NCBI RefSeq assembly: GCF_020171365.1
Contig: NZ_JAIUZO010000002.1
Coordinates: 744,001 to 808,000 of the forward strand
Direction: 5' to 3'
DNA length: 64,000 bases
Source of the DNA: Qipengyuania gaetbuli
GTDB lineage: Bacteria > Pseudomonadota > Alphaproteobacteria > Sphingomonadales > Sphingomonadaceae
Shown piece by piece: positions 42,435 through 51,783 of this stretch (positions are counted from its first letter, which is position 1; every line of letters begins with the position of its first letter). The notes beneath the pieces were generated by a model. The model had not been told where the DNA came from. It was given only the letters and a program-made list of their open reading frames with translations, and did not search any database. The position numbers and the translations under genes were made by a program.

Positions 42435-43367
42435 TCAATCGAGGCAGAAACGGTCGCCGCGCCGCGCGATACCGAAGCCGCGCGCTTCCACCTCGCGCGC
42501 CTCGGCCGACGCCGGATCGCGGATCGGGTTGGTGTGGTTGTAATGGATGAAGCGCACCTTGGCGCGCTGGTCGGCAGGCAGGTGCTGCAGCATGTCCATC
42601 GTCGCCTTCACGCGCGGATGGGGGATCTCGCTCATGTCGCGGCCGGGCAATTCGTTGTCGTCCCAGAAGGTCGCATCGATGAACACATAGCGGCCCGTCT
42701 CGACCAGTTCGAACAGGGCCGAGCGATCGCCGCGCGTGAACTGCGTCCAGCTGTCGATGTCGGGCACGTAATGGAAGGCGGTTTTGCCCGCGAAGACCAT
42801 GAAGCCTGCCGTCTCCGAATATTCGTCGCGGTGGGGCACGGCGTAGGGCAGCACGCGCAGGCGCCCGAGGTCGAGCGGCGTAATGCCCCCGTTCGCCAGC
42901 AACCTGACCTCGATATTGCCGAGCTCGACCAGCTGGCTCCACGGGCCGTTGGCGCGCAGGAACTCCGCCATGCGCGGCAGGGCATAGACCGGCACGTCTT
43001 TCGCGCCGGCCGCCTCGCGCCCGAGCCAGGCAAGGCCGAGATAGTGGCCGATATGCGCATGGGTCAGGAAGATGCCGTCCACACCAAGCCCTTCAGCCGG
43101 TGGCTCGATCCCGTCCAGCAACGCCAGTTGCTCGGTGATCGTGGGCGAGGCGTCGAACAGATAGCGCTTGTTCGAACCGCGATCGATTAGCGCAAGAGAC
43201 GAGGGCAGCAGACGCTCTCCCGCGTCATCCGCATTGCCGATCTGCGGCGCCCCTGCGTCCTGTCCTGCGCCGAGGACGACGAGCTCGCGCTCGCATATGC
43301 CGCCCTCTTCCCCGGCAGCCGGAACTGCGAGGCCGAGCGCGGCAATGAGCGCGAGGATCGCCCTCAT
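42435..43367 (-). CDS. Secreted metallo-beta-lactamase-fold hydrolase (PqqB-like)
   Basis: A 310-residue protein with an N-terminal signal peptide (MRAILALIAALGLAVPAAG). The metal motif is LTHAHIGHYLGL (about residues 101-112), the variant of HxHxDH in which Asp is replaced by Gly, as in PqqB-related proteins. Further metal ligands are likely in YAVPHRDEYSE, FIDATFWDDNELPGR and FIHYNHTNP. Its ATG overlaps the TGA of the amidohydrolase gene by 4 bases, so the two are co-translated. Substrate unknown. Confidence 0.87.
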   Translation of the reverse strand: MRAILALIAALGLAVPAAGEEGGICERELVVLGAGQDAGAPQIGNADDAGERLLPSSLALIDRGSNKRYLFDASPTITEQLALLDGIEPPAEGLGVDGIFLTHAHIGHYLGLAWLGREAAGAKDVPVYALPRMAEFLRANGPWSQLVELGNIEVRLLANGGITPLDLGRLRVLPYAVPHRDEYSETAGFMVFAGKTAFHYVPDIDSWTQFTRGDRSALFELVETGRYVFIDATFWDDNELPGRDMSEIPHPRVKATMDMLQHLPADQRAKVRFIHYNHTNPIRDPASAEAREVEARGFGIARRGDRFCLD

Positions 43368-44635
43368 TCCATGATGCGGCCGCGCACCATCACCCAGTCG
43401 GTCTTCTCGATCACGGTCACATCGTCGAGCGGGTTGCCCGGCACCGCGATGATATCCGCCGAATAGCCCGGCGCGATGCGGCCGATCTGGTTTTCCATGC
43501 CCAGCACCTTGGCCGCGCCTGTCGTCGCGCTGGCGAGCACTTCGCGGTCTGACATGCCGCCCTTGCGCATGAGGCCGAGCTCCTTGGCATTGTCGCCGTG
43601 CTCGAACACGCCGGCATCGGTGCCGAAGGCGATGGTCACGCCCCATTTGCGGGCACGCTCGACGATACTTTCGGCATAGGCGGCGACGGCGCGGACCTTG
43701 TCTTCCACGACCGGCGTGTAGACGCCCTTGCCCAGATTGCCCTTGATCCCCTGGAAGGCCATGAGCGTGGGCACCAGCACGGTCCCGTTCTCGCGCATCG
43801 CCTTGGCGGCGGCCTCGTCAATATAGGTGCCGTGTTCGATCGAGGTCACGCCGGCGCGGGCCGCGGCCTCGATACCGCGCGCGCCGTGCGCATGGGCCAT
43901 GACCTTGAGGCCGAGCGAGCGGGCCGTATCGACGATGCTCTTCATCTCGGCATCGGTGAAATGCGCCTCCAGCCCGCGGCCCTGCTGGCTCAGCACGCCG
44001 CCGGTCGCGGTGATCTTGATGATGTCGGCGCCGTTCTGGCTGGCGAGCCGTACCTTCTCGGCACACTCGACCGCGCCGGTGCAGTTGTAGCCGTCATCGA
44101 GCAGCGCGTTCACTTCGGGCAGGAAACCGTTGGTGTCGCCATGCCCGCCGACGATGGCGAGCGAGGGTCCGGCAGCAACGATGCGCGGTCCGGCAACCAG
44201 CCCTTCCGCGGTCGCGCGGCGCAGCGAGAAGGCAGTATGCTGGGCGCTGCCCGCCTCGCGCACGGTGGTGAAGCCGGCCTTGGCTGTGAGGCGCGCGTTC
44301 TTGGCCCCGATCACCACGTCCCATTCGGTCGGCTCGGTCGTCGCTTTCCAGAAGTCGCCGCCCGGATCACCGGTCAGATGGGTGTGCAGGTCGATAAGGC
44401 CAGGTGCCAGTGTACGCCCTTCGAGGTGGACCATGTTCGCGCCGTCGGGGACGCCCTTCCAGCCTTCCTCCACGCTGACGATCACGCCGTCCCTCACGGT
44501 GACGGTCGCCTTGCCCATCGGCGTGCTGGCGGCATCGACCACGAGGCCGTCGGCATGGATGATGGTCGTCTCTGCGGCCAGCGGCGAAGTGGCGGCGAGC
44601 AGGCTGGCAGTCAGCCCGGCGATCAGTTTGCGCAT
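43364..44635 (-). CDS. Secreted amidohydrolase, imidazolonepropionase/prolidase-like
   Basis: A 423-residue metal-dependent amidohydrolase. Residues 1-21 are a signal peptide (LLAATSPLAAE). The metal-binding motif is GLIDLHTHLTGDPGG (about residues 74-88), with KITATGGVLSQQ (metal Lys), MAHAHGARGIEAA, IEHGTYID and IAFGTDAGVFEHG giving the other ligands. Such enzymes include Xaa-Arg/Lys dipeptidases and imidazolonepropionase-like proteins. The ATG at 44635 starts the signal peptide; the longer frame has no support. It is divergent from the S9 peptidase gene with 121 bases between. Confidence 0.92.
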   Translation of the reverse strand: MRKLIAGLTASLLAATSPLAAETTIIHADGLVVDAASTPMGKATVTVRDGVIVSVEEGWKGVPDGANMVHLEGRTLAPGLIDLHTHLTGDPGGDFWKATTEPTEWDVVIGAKNARLTAKAGFTTVREAGSAQHTAFSLRRATAEGLVAGPRIVAAGPSLAIVGGHGDTNGFLPEVNALLDDGYNCTGAVECAEKVRLASQNGADIIKITATGGVLSQQGRGLEAHFTDAEMKSIVDTARSLGLKVMAHAHGARGIEAAARAGVTSIEHGTYIDEAAAKAMRENGTVLVPTLMAFQGIKGNLGKGVYTPVVEDKVRAVAAYAESIVERARKWGVTIAFGTDAGVFEHGDNAKELGLMRKGGMSDREVLASATTGAAKVLGMENQIGRIAPGYSADIIAVPGNPLDDVTVIEKTDWVMVRGRIME

Positions 44636-44756
44636 GGAATCTCCTCTTGTCCCTTGGCCGCCTGATGCCTGCACCGCCCGCCGCCCGCAAGCCCCGGTTT
44701 GCCCTCAGGCGCGAGGTCGCTATGAGACCGCCAGACGATTCCCAGAGGAGAGAACC

Positions 44757-46817
44757 TTGACCCGAATTCGCCGTACCGTCCTTGCCGCAGGCCTGCTGGC
44801 CACCGCATCGATTGCCGCGCAGGCGCAGGCCCGCCCGATGACGCCCGAAGACGTCGCCGCGCTCGAAAGCGTGGGCACCGTGGCCGTCTCGCCCGATGGC
44901 CGCAGCATCGCCTACACCACTGCCGCCCTCCCCGACGTGACCGAGGGCGAGGAAAACGGTTCGACCGAACAGCAATTGAAGCTCGCCTATGGCCCGATGA
45001 ATGCACGCGACTTCCTGCCCGACAGCATGAACGTCTCCGCCATCCAGTATTCGCCCGATGGCCGCACCATCAGCTTCCTGTGGACCGAAAAGGACGGCGA
45101 CCGCGCCGTCTGGGGCATTCCGGTCGACGGCGGCGCGCATCGCAAGCTGGCGGCGGTCAAGGATGCGAGCGTGCGCTCCTACGCCTGGGCACCCGACGGT
45201 TCGGCCATCTGGATGCTGGCCTCTGCCGAAAAGGACAAGGACCGCGAAAAGCAGTCGAAGGCCGGCTTCAACGCCATCGTCTATGAAGAGGAAGCCCGTC
45301 TCAACCGCCTGTTCTCCGCCAAGGTTGGCACGGAAGTGGATGCATCTCCCAAGGCCGTGACCATCCCCGGCTATGTCAGCGGCTTCAAGGTCGCGCCGGG
45401 CGGCAAGACCGCCGTGGTCGACAGCGCGCCCACGCCGCAGATCGACGATGAATATACCTCCAAGCGTGCCCACGTGATCGACCTTGGCACCGGCAAGGTG
45501 TTGGCCGTGGTCGAAACGCCCGGCAAGCTGGGCGACATCGAGGTTTCGCCCGACGGCAAGCAGCTGTCGATGATCGCGGGCGTCGACATGAACGACCCCG
45601 CCGATACGACGCTGCACCTCGTCGACGTGGCAAGCGGCAGCTTCCGCGCGCTGAACGCAGGCGCGCCCGAAGCTGCGGTCGATGCCGCATGGCTGGCCGA
45701 CGGCCGTCTTGCTGCAGTGATCCATAAGGGCGTGCAGTCGGCGCTGCGCATCTACAATGCCGACGGCAGCGTCGCCGAAGAGCATGACGGCGGCGAACTC
45801 ATCCTCTCCAACGTGGAAACGGGCGGCAACACCATCGCCGTCGAGGCGAGCAGCCCGCAGCACCCGACCGAACTGTTCGTGTGGAACAACGGCGCCTTCG
45901 CCCGCTGGACGCAGCACAATCCGTGGTTGTCCGAAATCGACTTCGGCAAACAGCGCGCCTTCACTTTCACCGCGACCGACGGACAGCAGGTCGAAGGCGT
46001 GCTGATCGAGCCGGTCGGCGGCGTGCCGAAGGGCGGCGCCCCGCTGATCCTCAACGTCCATGGCGGCCCCGAAGCGCATGACAGCAATGGCTGGCAGACC
46101 GCCTATTCCAAGCCGGGCCAGGTGGCCGCGGGCAAGGGCTATGCCGTCTTCCTGCCGAACTATCGCGGGTCGACCGGCTACGGCACGGCGTTCTCGAAGC
46201 AGCACCAGGGCCGTTACACCGATCCCGAATTCCGTGACCTCGTCGATGCCAAGCGCGCGCTGGTCGAGGCGGGCGTGGCCGATGCCGACCGCGTCGGCGT
46301 GACGGGCGGGTCCTACGGCGGCTATGCGACGGCGTGGACCAGCACCTATTACAGTGACGAATTCGCTGCCGGTGTGATGTTCGTCGGCATTTCGAACCAG
46401 ATCTCGAAGTTCGGCACCACCGACATTCCTTACGAGATGTACAATGTGCACAGCCGCGCATGGCCGTGGGACAATTGGCAGAAAATGCTCGAAGTCTCGC
46501 CGATCTACCATGTCGACAAGGCCGAAACCCCGCTGCTGATCATGCACGGTGCGGAAGACACCCGCGTCGCGCCGAGCCAGAGCTACGAGCTCTACCGCTC
46601 GATCAAGGTGCGCAAGCCGGAGACTCCGGTTCGCCTCGTGCTGTACCCGGGCGAAGGCCACGGCAACCAGAAGGCCGCCGCGCGCTATGATTACAATCTG
46701 CGCATGATGGAATGGTTCGACACCTACCTGAAGACGGGCGACCGCGACGCGAAACTGCCCGATCCGCGCCCCGACCTCGCCGAGGGTACGGCCGGAACGG
46801 CCAAGAAGGACGACTGA
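44757..46817 (+). CDS. S9 family prolyl oligopeptidase-type peptidase, TTG start
   Basis: A 686-residue secreted serine peptidase (dipeptidyl/acylaminoacyl peptidase group). The signal peptide ends AAQAQA. A beta-propeller (about 50-420) with SPDGRSIAYT-like blades is followed by an alpha/beta-hydrolase domain: GGPEAHDSNGW, NYRGSTGYG, the nucleophile Ser in VTGGSYGGYATAW (about 520), Asp in HGAEDTRVAP and His in YPGEGHGN. No ATG is at the beginning; TTG at 44757 with AGAGGAGAG five bases before is clearly the start. It fits with the other peptide-degrading genes nearby. Confidence 0.93.
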   Translation: MTRIRRTVLAAGLLATASIAAQAQARPMTPEDVAALESVGTVAVSPDGRSIAYTTAALPDVTEGEENGSTEQQLKLAYGPMNARDFLPDSMNVSAIQYSPDGRTISFLWTEKDGDRAVWGIPVDGGAHRKLAAVKDASVRSYAWAPDGSAIWMLASAEKDKDREKQSKAGFNAIVYEEEARLNRLFSAKVGTEVDASPKAVTIPGYVSGFKVAPGGKTAVVDSAPTPQIDDEYTSKRAHVIDLGTGKVLAVVETPGKLGDIEVSPDGKQLSMIAGVDMNDPADTTLHLVDVASGSFRALNAGAPEAAVDAAWLADGRLAAVIHKGVQSALRIYNADGSVAEEHDGGELILSNVETGGNTIAVEASSPQHPTELFVWNNGAFARWTQHNPWLSEIDFGKQRAFTFTATDGQQVEGVLIEPVGGVPKGGAPLILNVHGGPEAHDSNGWQTAYSKPGQVAAGKGYAVFLPNYRGSTGYGTAFSKQHQGRYTDPEFRDLVDAKRALVEAGVADADRVGVTGGSYGGYATAWTSTYYSDEFAAGVMFVGISNQISKFGTTDIPYEMYNVHSRAWPWDNWQKMLEVSPIYHVDKAETPLLIMHGAEDTRVAPSQSYELYRSIKVRKPETPVRLVLYPGEGHGNQKAAARYDYNLRMMEWFDTYLKTGDRDAKLPDPRPDLAEGTAGTAKKDD

Positions 46818-46850
46818 CGGGGCGATTTCTTAAGCCCTGCCTGCTAAAGA

Positions 46851-46886
46851 CCCGCCTTCCGGACACTTTCGGGAGGCGGGTTTTTT
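46851..46886 (+). terminator. Terminator after S9 peptidase, overlapping next start
   Basis: CCCGCCTTCC pairs with GGGAGGCGGG (9 of 10) around a 10-base loop, followed by TTTTTT. The T-run ends inside the TTG start codon of the following gene, and the 3' arm contains its GGAGG. Confidence 0.85.
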
Positions 46887-47400
46887 GCGGGCACTGCTGG
46901 CCATAGCCGTTGGCGCATTCTTCCTTGCGCTTGCATTGGGGTTCATCCCGCTGGGCGAGGACGAGCCGCCTGCAGTCATGATGTGGATCATTGGCATGAT
47001 GGGCGGCCTCACCCTGCTGGCCGGCATTTCCCACCTGCGCCTGCGAATGAAACGGCGCGCGGCCTATGCCGGCGGGCGCGAGCGCAAGGGTACGGTGAGG
47101 CTATTCAGCCCGCTCGGCGAAGATAGTGACACGGCCGTCCTGCTGTTCGCCAACAGCCATTCCGAATGGATGCTCACCGTCGATCTCGGCAGTCTCAAGA
47201 CAGTCAGGGACCAGCTTTCCCAAGGTGTGCCGGCCAAGGCTTATCTCGGCGAGGATGACCGTATCTACGGCCTTGATATCGGAACGGTGAAAGCCCTGCC
47301 GATTTCGCCCGGCGTGCCCTACGAGGGCAAGCTGCGCAGTCGCATGGAATGGGCAGAGCGCAAGAAGACCGAATGGGCCGCTAAGGCGGCGAAGGAGTGA
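46885..47400 (+). CDS. Two-helix membrane protein of unknown function
   Basis: A 171-residue protein. It has two N-terminal hydrophobic segments (about 2-23, LLAIAVGAFFLALALGF, and 31-48, VMMWIIGMMGGLTLLAGIS) and a soluble C-terminal domain beginning near residue 68 with GTVRLFSPLGEDSDTAVLLF. The C-terminus ends in a charged helix. The only usual start before the first hydrophobic segment is TTG at 46885; GGAGG is 9-11 bases before it, within the terminator stem. I do not recognise the family. A later start would remove the first helix. Confidence 0.6.
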   Translation: MRALLAIAVGAFFLALALGFIPLGEDEPPAVMMWIIGMMGGLTLLAGISHLRLRMKRRAAYAGGRERKGTVRLFSPLGEDSDTAVLLFANSHSEWMLTVDLGSLKTVRDQLSQGVPAKAYLGEDDRIYGLDIGTVKALPISPGVPYEGKLRSRMEWAERKKTEWAAKAAKE

Positions 47401-47404
47401 CCGC

Positions 47405-47998
47405 CTAGCCCAGCGCCTGCCATTCGCGGATGAATTCGAACGGATAGGCCAGCATGATGACGTTGAGCGTCAGATTGTCGCGCACCACCAGGGCCGCGAC
47501 GACCTCCATGATGATCGCCAGCAATACCGTCACCCGCACGGGCAGCTTGAGCGCGAGGAAGAACCCAAGGCTCATCCAGCCGATATCGGCCATGGAATTG
47601 ATGATGCTGTCGCCCGAATAGCCCCAGTTCACCGTGACCGAACGATAGCGGTCGATGACCATGGGCGTGTTCTCGATGATCTCCCATGCCGCTTCTAGGA
47701 AAACCGCGAGTGTGAAGCTGTACCGGGCCGCCTGCTTGCCGCCGATGCCTGCCCTCGAGAACAGCAGCCAGCCGAGCGCGTAGAACAGCATTCCGTGGAT
47801 GATGTGGCTGGGCGTGTACCAGTCGGACAGGTGCTGGCTGTTGCCCGAAGCGTTGATGTCCCCGTACCACAGCGCGACATAGCCGCAGGTACAGATCGGC
47901 GGCCGGTTCATGGCGAAGAGCACGGCAAGCGTGGCGGCCGTTATGACGAGGCCGGCGATGATCGCCGCGCGGTGCGGTCTCAGTGGGTTCGCAGTCAT
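47405..47998 (-). CDS. UPF0314/DUF2585 membrane protein
   Basis: A 197-residue membrane protein with about five helices. The loop PICTCGYVALWYGDINASGNSQHLSDWYTPSHIIHGM (in parts: CTCGYVALWYGDINASGNSQ and LSDWYTPSHIIHG) and EAAWEIIENTPMVIDRYR are the hallmark of DUF2585, found almost only in Alphaproteobacteria. Function is not known. The start at 47998 (MTANPLRPHR) excludes a non-conserved extension. Confidence 0.88.
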   Translation of the reverse strand: MTANPLRPHRAAIIAGLVITAATLAVLFAMNRPPICTCGYVALWYGDINASGNSQHLSDWYTPSHIIHGMLFYALGWLLFSRAGIGGKQAARYSFTLAVFLEAAWEIIENTPMVIDRYRSVTVNWGYSGDSIINSMADIGWMSLGFFLALKLPVRVTVLLAIIMEVVAALVVRDNLTLNVIMLAYPFEFIREWQALG

Positions 47999-48055
47999 AG
48001 GGGCGAGACTGCGCGCACAGCCCCACCCCGACAAGTGGTCCGCGAATTCTATCCG

Positions 48056-48934
48056 CTAGAAAGTATAGCCGATGCCCAGCGCGACGAAATACTGGTTCGA
48101 GCTGCCGCGAATGCTGGTAAAGGGCGTGTCCGCCGCATCGCCGAGCAATTTCGAATAGCCGCCCAGCCCGATCAGCGACAATCCGCCGTCGGTCACATCG
48201 CCGCTAAGGTCGTAAGCCAGCAGCAGGTTCACCCCGACGCTTTCGAACCCGCCTTCCGCCTGGAAGCCCGGCAGCACATCGGCTGCAGTGAGCGCGGAAT
48301 TGGTCGCGGGGACTGAATAGTAATAGTCGGCGAAATCGTCATCGACCCAATTCGTGCTGACGCTGAGCGAGGCGGCCATCGCGCGGCTGAGCGGGGTGAA
48401 ATAGGTCACGCTCGGTGAGACGGTCATTCCGCCATGCGCGCCGTTCACGTCCCAGCCGGCATCGACGTTGAAGCTCAGGCTGTCGAAGGGGTTGAGCAGC
48501 TTGGGCAGCTTGACCCCGAGACTTGCCCCCACCTCGATCGCGGTTTCCAGCTCGCCATAGGCCGCCACGATATCGTCGTCGATGTCGTCGATATCGGCGC
48601 GGTCGCGGTTGATGCGCAGCAGCGGACCGGCGGAAAAGGCGATGCCGTCGTCGGGATCGGGAATGAAATCGAGTGCGAGGCCGGCAGGGCGCGGATTGAT
48701 CGCCACGCCGCCGAGCGAACCCTGGACGATCGGCAGCGCGCTGAGCTGGTAGTCGTCCGACCCCGAATAGCTGGCATTGTAGGCCACACCCACGCCCACG
48801 CTGAGGTAATCGCCGTCGAATACCGTGGTCGGCGGCCCGGCTGGCGGCGACACGTTTACATCGGCATCCTGCGCCGCGAGCGGTGTCGCCGCAGTGCCTG
48901 CAAGCAGGCCGGCGGCCACGAAAACTGCATATTT
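48056..48934 (-). CDS. MipA/OmpV family outer-membrane protein
   Basis: A 292-residue outer-membrane beta-barrel. The signal peptide ends PLAAQ near residue 22. The family pattern is DYLSVGVGVAYNASYSGSDDYQ near the start of the mature protein, alternating amphipathic strands throughout, and the C-terminal strand SSNQYFVALGIGYTF ending in Phe. MipA links MltA and PBP1B in E. coli; many homologs are simply porin-like. AGGGAATCCCCG precedes the ATG at 48934. It is divergent from crtY with 129 bases between. Confidence 0.9.
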   Translation of the reverse strand, partial: KYAVFVAAGLLAGTAATPLAAQDADVNVSPPAGPPTTVFDGDYLSVGVGVAYNASYSGSDDYQLSALPIVQGSLGGVAINPRPAGLALDFIPDPDDGIAFSAGPLLRINRDRADIDDIDDDIVAAYGELETAIEVGASLGVKLPKLLNPFDSLSFNVDAGWDVNGAHGGMTVSPSVTYFTPLSRAMAASLSVSTNWVDDDFADYYYSVPATNSALTAADVLPGFQAEGGFESVGVNLLLAYDLSGDVTDGGLSLIGLGGYSKLLGDAADTPFTSIRGSSNQYFVALGIGYTF

Positions 48935-49063
48935 CATCGGGGATTCCCTCGTCTTGCCCTTCATCCGCCAACGGACAAGCGGCCTGCGTGTTCCGTATCA
49001 GCGAAGCTGAAATCGCGCAAAGCGATTGCCGCGCTGGCCCTGCACCCTTAAGCGACTTTCCCC

Positions 49064-50248
49064 ATGGGCCGCAGGTTCGACATCGCGATCGTAGGAGGAG
49101 GGCTTGCCGGCGGACTTGCCGCGCTGGCGATCCGCCGCGCGCATCCCTCGCTCTCGCTCGCCCTGTTCGAGGCGGGCGACAGCTTCGGCGGCAACCACCG
49201 CTGGAGCTGGTTCGAAAGCGATTTGTCGCAGCAGGGCGAGGCACTGCTCGCGCCTTTCGCCCGGACCGAATGGACCGGCGGAAACGAGGTCCGCTTTCCC
49301 GCGCACCGGCGCGTGCTTTCGGCCAATTACCGCTCGCTCGACAGCCGCGATTTCGATCGCACGCTGCGCCGCGAATTGCCGCAGGAAGCCCAGCAGCTCG
49401 GCTCGCGGGTGGCGCGCCTCTATGCCTCGGGGATCGAGCTTGCTTCCGGAGAGCGCGTGGAAGCGCGCACCGTCATCGACTGCCGCGATGCCGGGCCCAG
49501 CAAGCACCTGACGGGCGGCTGGCAGGTTTTCCTCGGCCAGCACCTGCGTACCGCCAGCCCCCACGGGATCGAACGCCCCGTGATCATGGATGCGACGGTC
49601 CGGCAGCACGGCGCCTATCGTTTCGTCTATCTCCTGCCGATGGGGCCGGACGAGATCTTCGTAGAGGACACCTATTACGCCGACAGCGCCACGCTCGATG
49701 CGCCGGCCCTGCGCGAACGCATCGCCGCCTATGCCGCGGACAAGGGCTGGGAAGCCACGGTGCTGCACGAGGAAACCGGCGTGCTTCCGGTCATCACCGG
49801 GGGCGATTTCGCGGCCTACCGCGCTTCGCTGGAAGAACCCGAAGTGGTGCTGGCCGGCGCACGCGGCGGCTTCGTGCATCCGCTGACCAGCTACACCATC
49901 CCGGTGGCGGTCGAGAACGCGCTCGCCATCGCCGATGCCGCCGCCTTTCCGCGCGACGAGCTTGCCCGCCTGGTCGACCGGCGCGCGCATGAACACTGGC
50001 GCCGCACGGGCTTCTATCGCCTGCTCGGCAAGATGCTGTTCGAAGCAGCGATCCCCGAGGAACGATATCGGGTGTTCGAGCGCTTCTACCGCTTGGGCGA
50101 ACCCCTGATCGAACGGTTCTATGCCGCGCGTTCCAGCGCCCTCGACAAAATGCGGATCCTGTCAGGAAAGCCGCCGGTACCAATTTCGCGTGCGGTCGCA
50201 GCCCTGCTTGGCAAGGGAGCGCCGCTCGTCCAAGAGGATCGACGATGA
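49064..50248 (+). CDS. crtY: Lycopene beta-cyclase CrtY
   Basis: A 394-residue FAD-dependent cyclase that closes both ends of lycopene to beta-carotene. The N-terminal FDIAIVGGGLAGGLAALAIR is the dinucleotide-binding fold. GDSFGGNHRWSWFESD, the FLGQHL segment, YRFVYLLPMGPDEIFVEDTYY (in parts: FVYLLPMGPDEIFVEDTYY) and RGGFVHPLTSYTIPVAV are typical of the proteobacterial CrtY type. It begins a carotenoid operon: its last bases overlap crtI by 4. No crtE, crtZ or crtW gene is in the window. Confidence 0.96.
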   Translation: MGRRFDIAIVGGGLAGGLAALAIRRAHPSLSLALFEAGDSFGGNHRWSWFESDLSQQGEALLAPFARTEWTGGNEVRFPAHRRVLSANYRSLDSRDFDRTLRRELPQEAQQLGSRVARLYASGIELASGERVEARTVIDCRDAGPSKHLTGGWQVFLGQHLRTASPHGIERPVIMDATVRQHGAYRFVYLLPMGPDEIFVEDTYYADSATLDAPALRERIAAYAADKGWEATVLHEETGVLPVITGGDFAAYRASLEEPEVVLAGARGGFVHPLTSYTIPVAVENALAIADAAAFPRDELARLVDRRAHEHWRRTGFYRLLGKMLFEAAIPEERYRVFERFYRLGEPLIERFYAARSSALDKMRILSGKPPVPISRAVAALLGKGAPLVQEDRR

Positions 50249-51783
50249 ACGCCGATGTAACGCCTCCCGATATTTCCTCCGCCACCGAGATTCCCCAGAC
50301 CGGCCGCACCGCCTGCGTGATCGGCTCTGGTTTCGGCGGCCTTGCGCTTGCCATCCGCCTGCAGTCCGCAGGCATCGCGACGACGGTCGTGGAAGCGCGG
50401 GACAAGCCGGGCGGTCGGGCCTATTACTGGGAAAAGGACGGCTTCACCTTCGATGCCGGCCCCACCGTCATCACCGATCCAGACTGCCTGCGCGAACTTT
50501 GGGGCCTGACCGGCCACGACATGGCCGAGGATATCGAGATCATGCCGGTGATGCCGTTCTACCGGCTCAACTGGCCTGACGGCACGAATTTCGACTATTC
50601 GAACGACGAGGAAGAACTGTTCGGCGAGATCGCCAAGCTCAACCCCGCGGACGTTGCCGGATACCAGCGGTTTCTCGACTATTCCGCCGGTGTCTACGAG
50701 GAAGGCTACGTCAAGCTGGGGCACAAGCCCTTCCTCGACTTCAAGTCGATGCTGAAGGCGGCTCCGGCTCTCGCCAAAAAGCAGGCGTGGCGCAGCGTCT
50801 ATTCGATGGTTTCAAGCTACGTCGAGAACGAGAAACTGCGCGAGGCGCTGTCGTTCCACACGCTGCTGGTCGGCGGCAACCCGATGAAGACCAGCAGCAT
50901 CTACGCCCTCATTCACAAGCTGGAGAAGGACGGCGGTGTCTGGTGGGCCAAGGGCGGCACCAACCGGCTCATCGCGGCCATGGTCACCCATTTCGAACGG
51001 ATCGGCGGCACCGTCCGCCTGCACGACCCGGTGGTGCAGGTACACACGCTCGGCAGCAAGGCGAGCGAGGTCGAAACCCATTCCGGCTGGAAGCAGCGTT
51101 TCGACGCGGTCGCCAGCAATGCCGACATCATGCACAGCTACAAGGACCTGCTGGCCGGTTCCAAACGGGGCAAGACCTACGCCAAGTCGCTGTCGCGCAA
51201 GAGCTTTTCGCCCAGCCTCTTCGTCGTCCATTTCGGCATCGAGGGCACATGGCCGGGCATCCCGCACCACATGATCCTGTTCGGCCCGCGCTACAAGGGC
51301 CTGCTCGAGGACATCTACGACCACGGCGTCCTGCCGCAGGATTTCTCGATCTACCTCCACCACCCCAGCGTGACCGACCCGGGCATGGCGCCTGAAGGCA
51401 TGAGTACCTTCTACGCGCTGGTGCCGGTCGCCCACATGGGCAAGCTGTCGGTGGACTGGCAGGAAATGGGCCCGATCCTGGAAAAGCGCATTCTCGACGA
51501 GGTCGAGCGGCGCCTGATCCCGGGCCTCCATGGCCGGATCAAGACCAAGTTCCACTACGCGCCGCGCGATTTCGCGATGGATCTGAATGCCCATATGGGC
51601 AGCGCCTTCAGCCTCGAACCGGTGCTGACACAAAGCGCATTCTTCCGCGGGCACAATCGCGACGACGTGATCGACAATTTCTACCTCGTGGGCGCGGGCA
51701 CGCACCCGGGCGCCGGCATCCCCGGCGTCGTTGGCAGCGCCAAGGCGACCGCGGGGCTCATGCTTGAGGATTTGCTCGCCTGA
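50245..51783 (+). CDS. crtI: Phytoene desaturase CrtI
   Basis: A 512-residue FAD enzyme that converts phytoene to lycopene in four steps. The N-terminal TACVIGSGFGGLALAIRLQS with VEARDKPGGRAYYWEKDGF and TFDAGPTVITDP are CrtI signatures, and the C-terminal FYLVGAGTHPGAGIPGVVGS is the family's closing flavin motif. The ATG overlaps the crtY stop. The length matches bacterial CrtI. The next gene (LOG family) starts one base into its stop codon. Confidence 0.97.
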   Translation: MNADVTPPDISSATEIPQTGRTACVIGSGFGGLALAIRLQSAGIATTVVEARDKPGGRAYYWEKDGFTFDAGPTVITDPDCLRELWGLTGHDMAEDIEIMPVMPFYRLNWPDGTNFDYSNDEEELFGEIAKLNPADVAGYQRFLDYSAGVYEEGYVKLGHKPFLDFKSMLKAAPALAKKQAWRSVYSMVSSYVENEKLREALSFHTLLVGGNPMKTSSIYALIHKLEKDGGVWWAKGGTNRLIAAMVTHFERIGGTVRLHDPVVQVHTLGSKASEVETHSGWKQRFDAVASNADIMHSYKDLLAGSKRGKTYAKSLSRKSFSPSLFVVHFGIEGTWPGIPHHMILFGPRYKGLLEDIYDHGVLPQDFSIYLHHPSVTDPGMAPEGMSTFYALVPVAHMGKLSVDWQEMGPILEKRILDEVERRLIPGLHGRIKTKFHYAPRDFAMDLNAHMGSAFSLEPVLTQSAFFRGHNRDDVIDNFYLVGAGTHPGAGIPGVVGSAKATAGLMLEDLLA

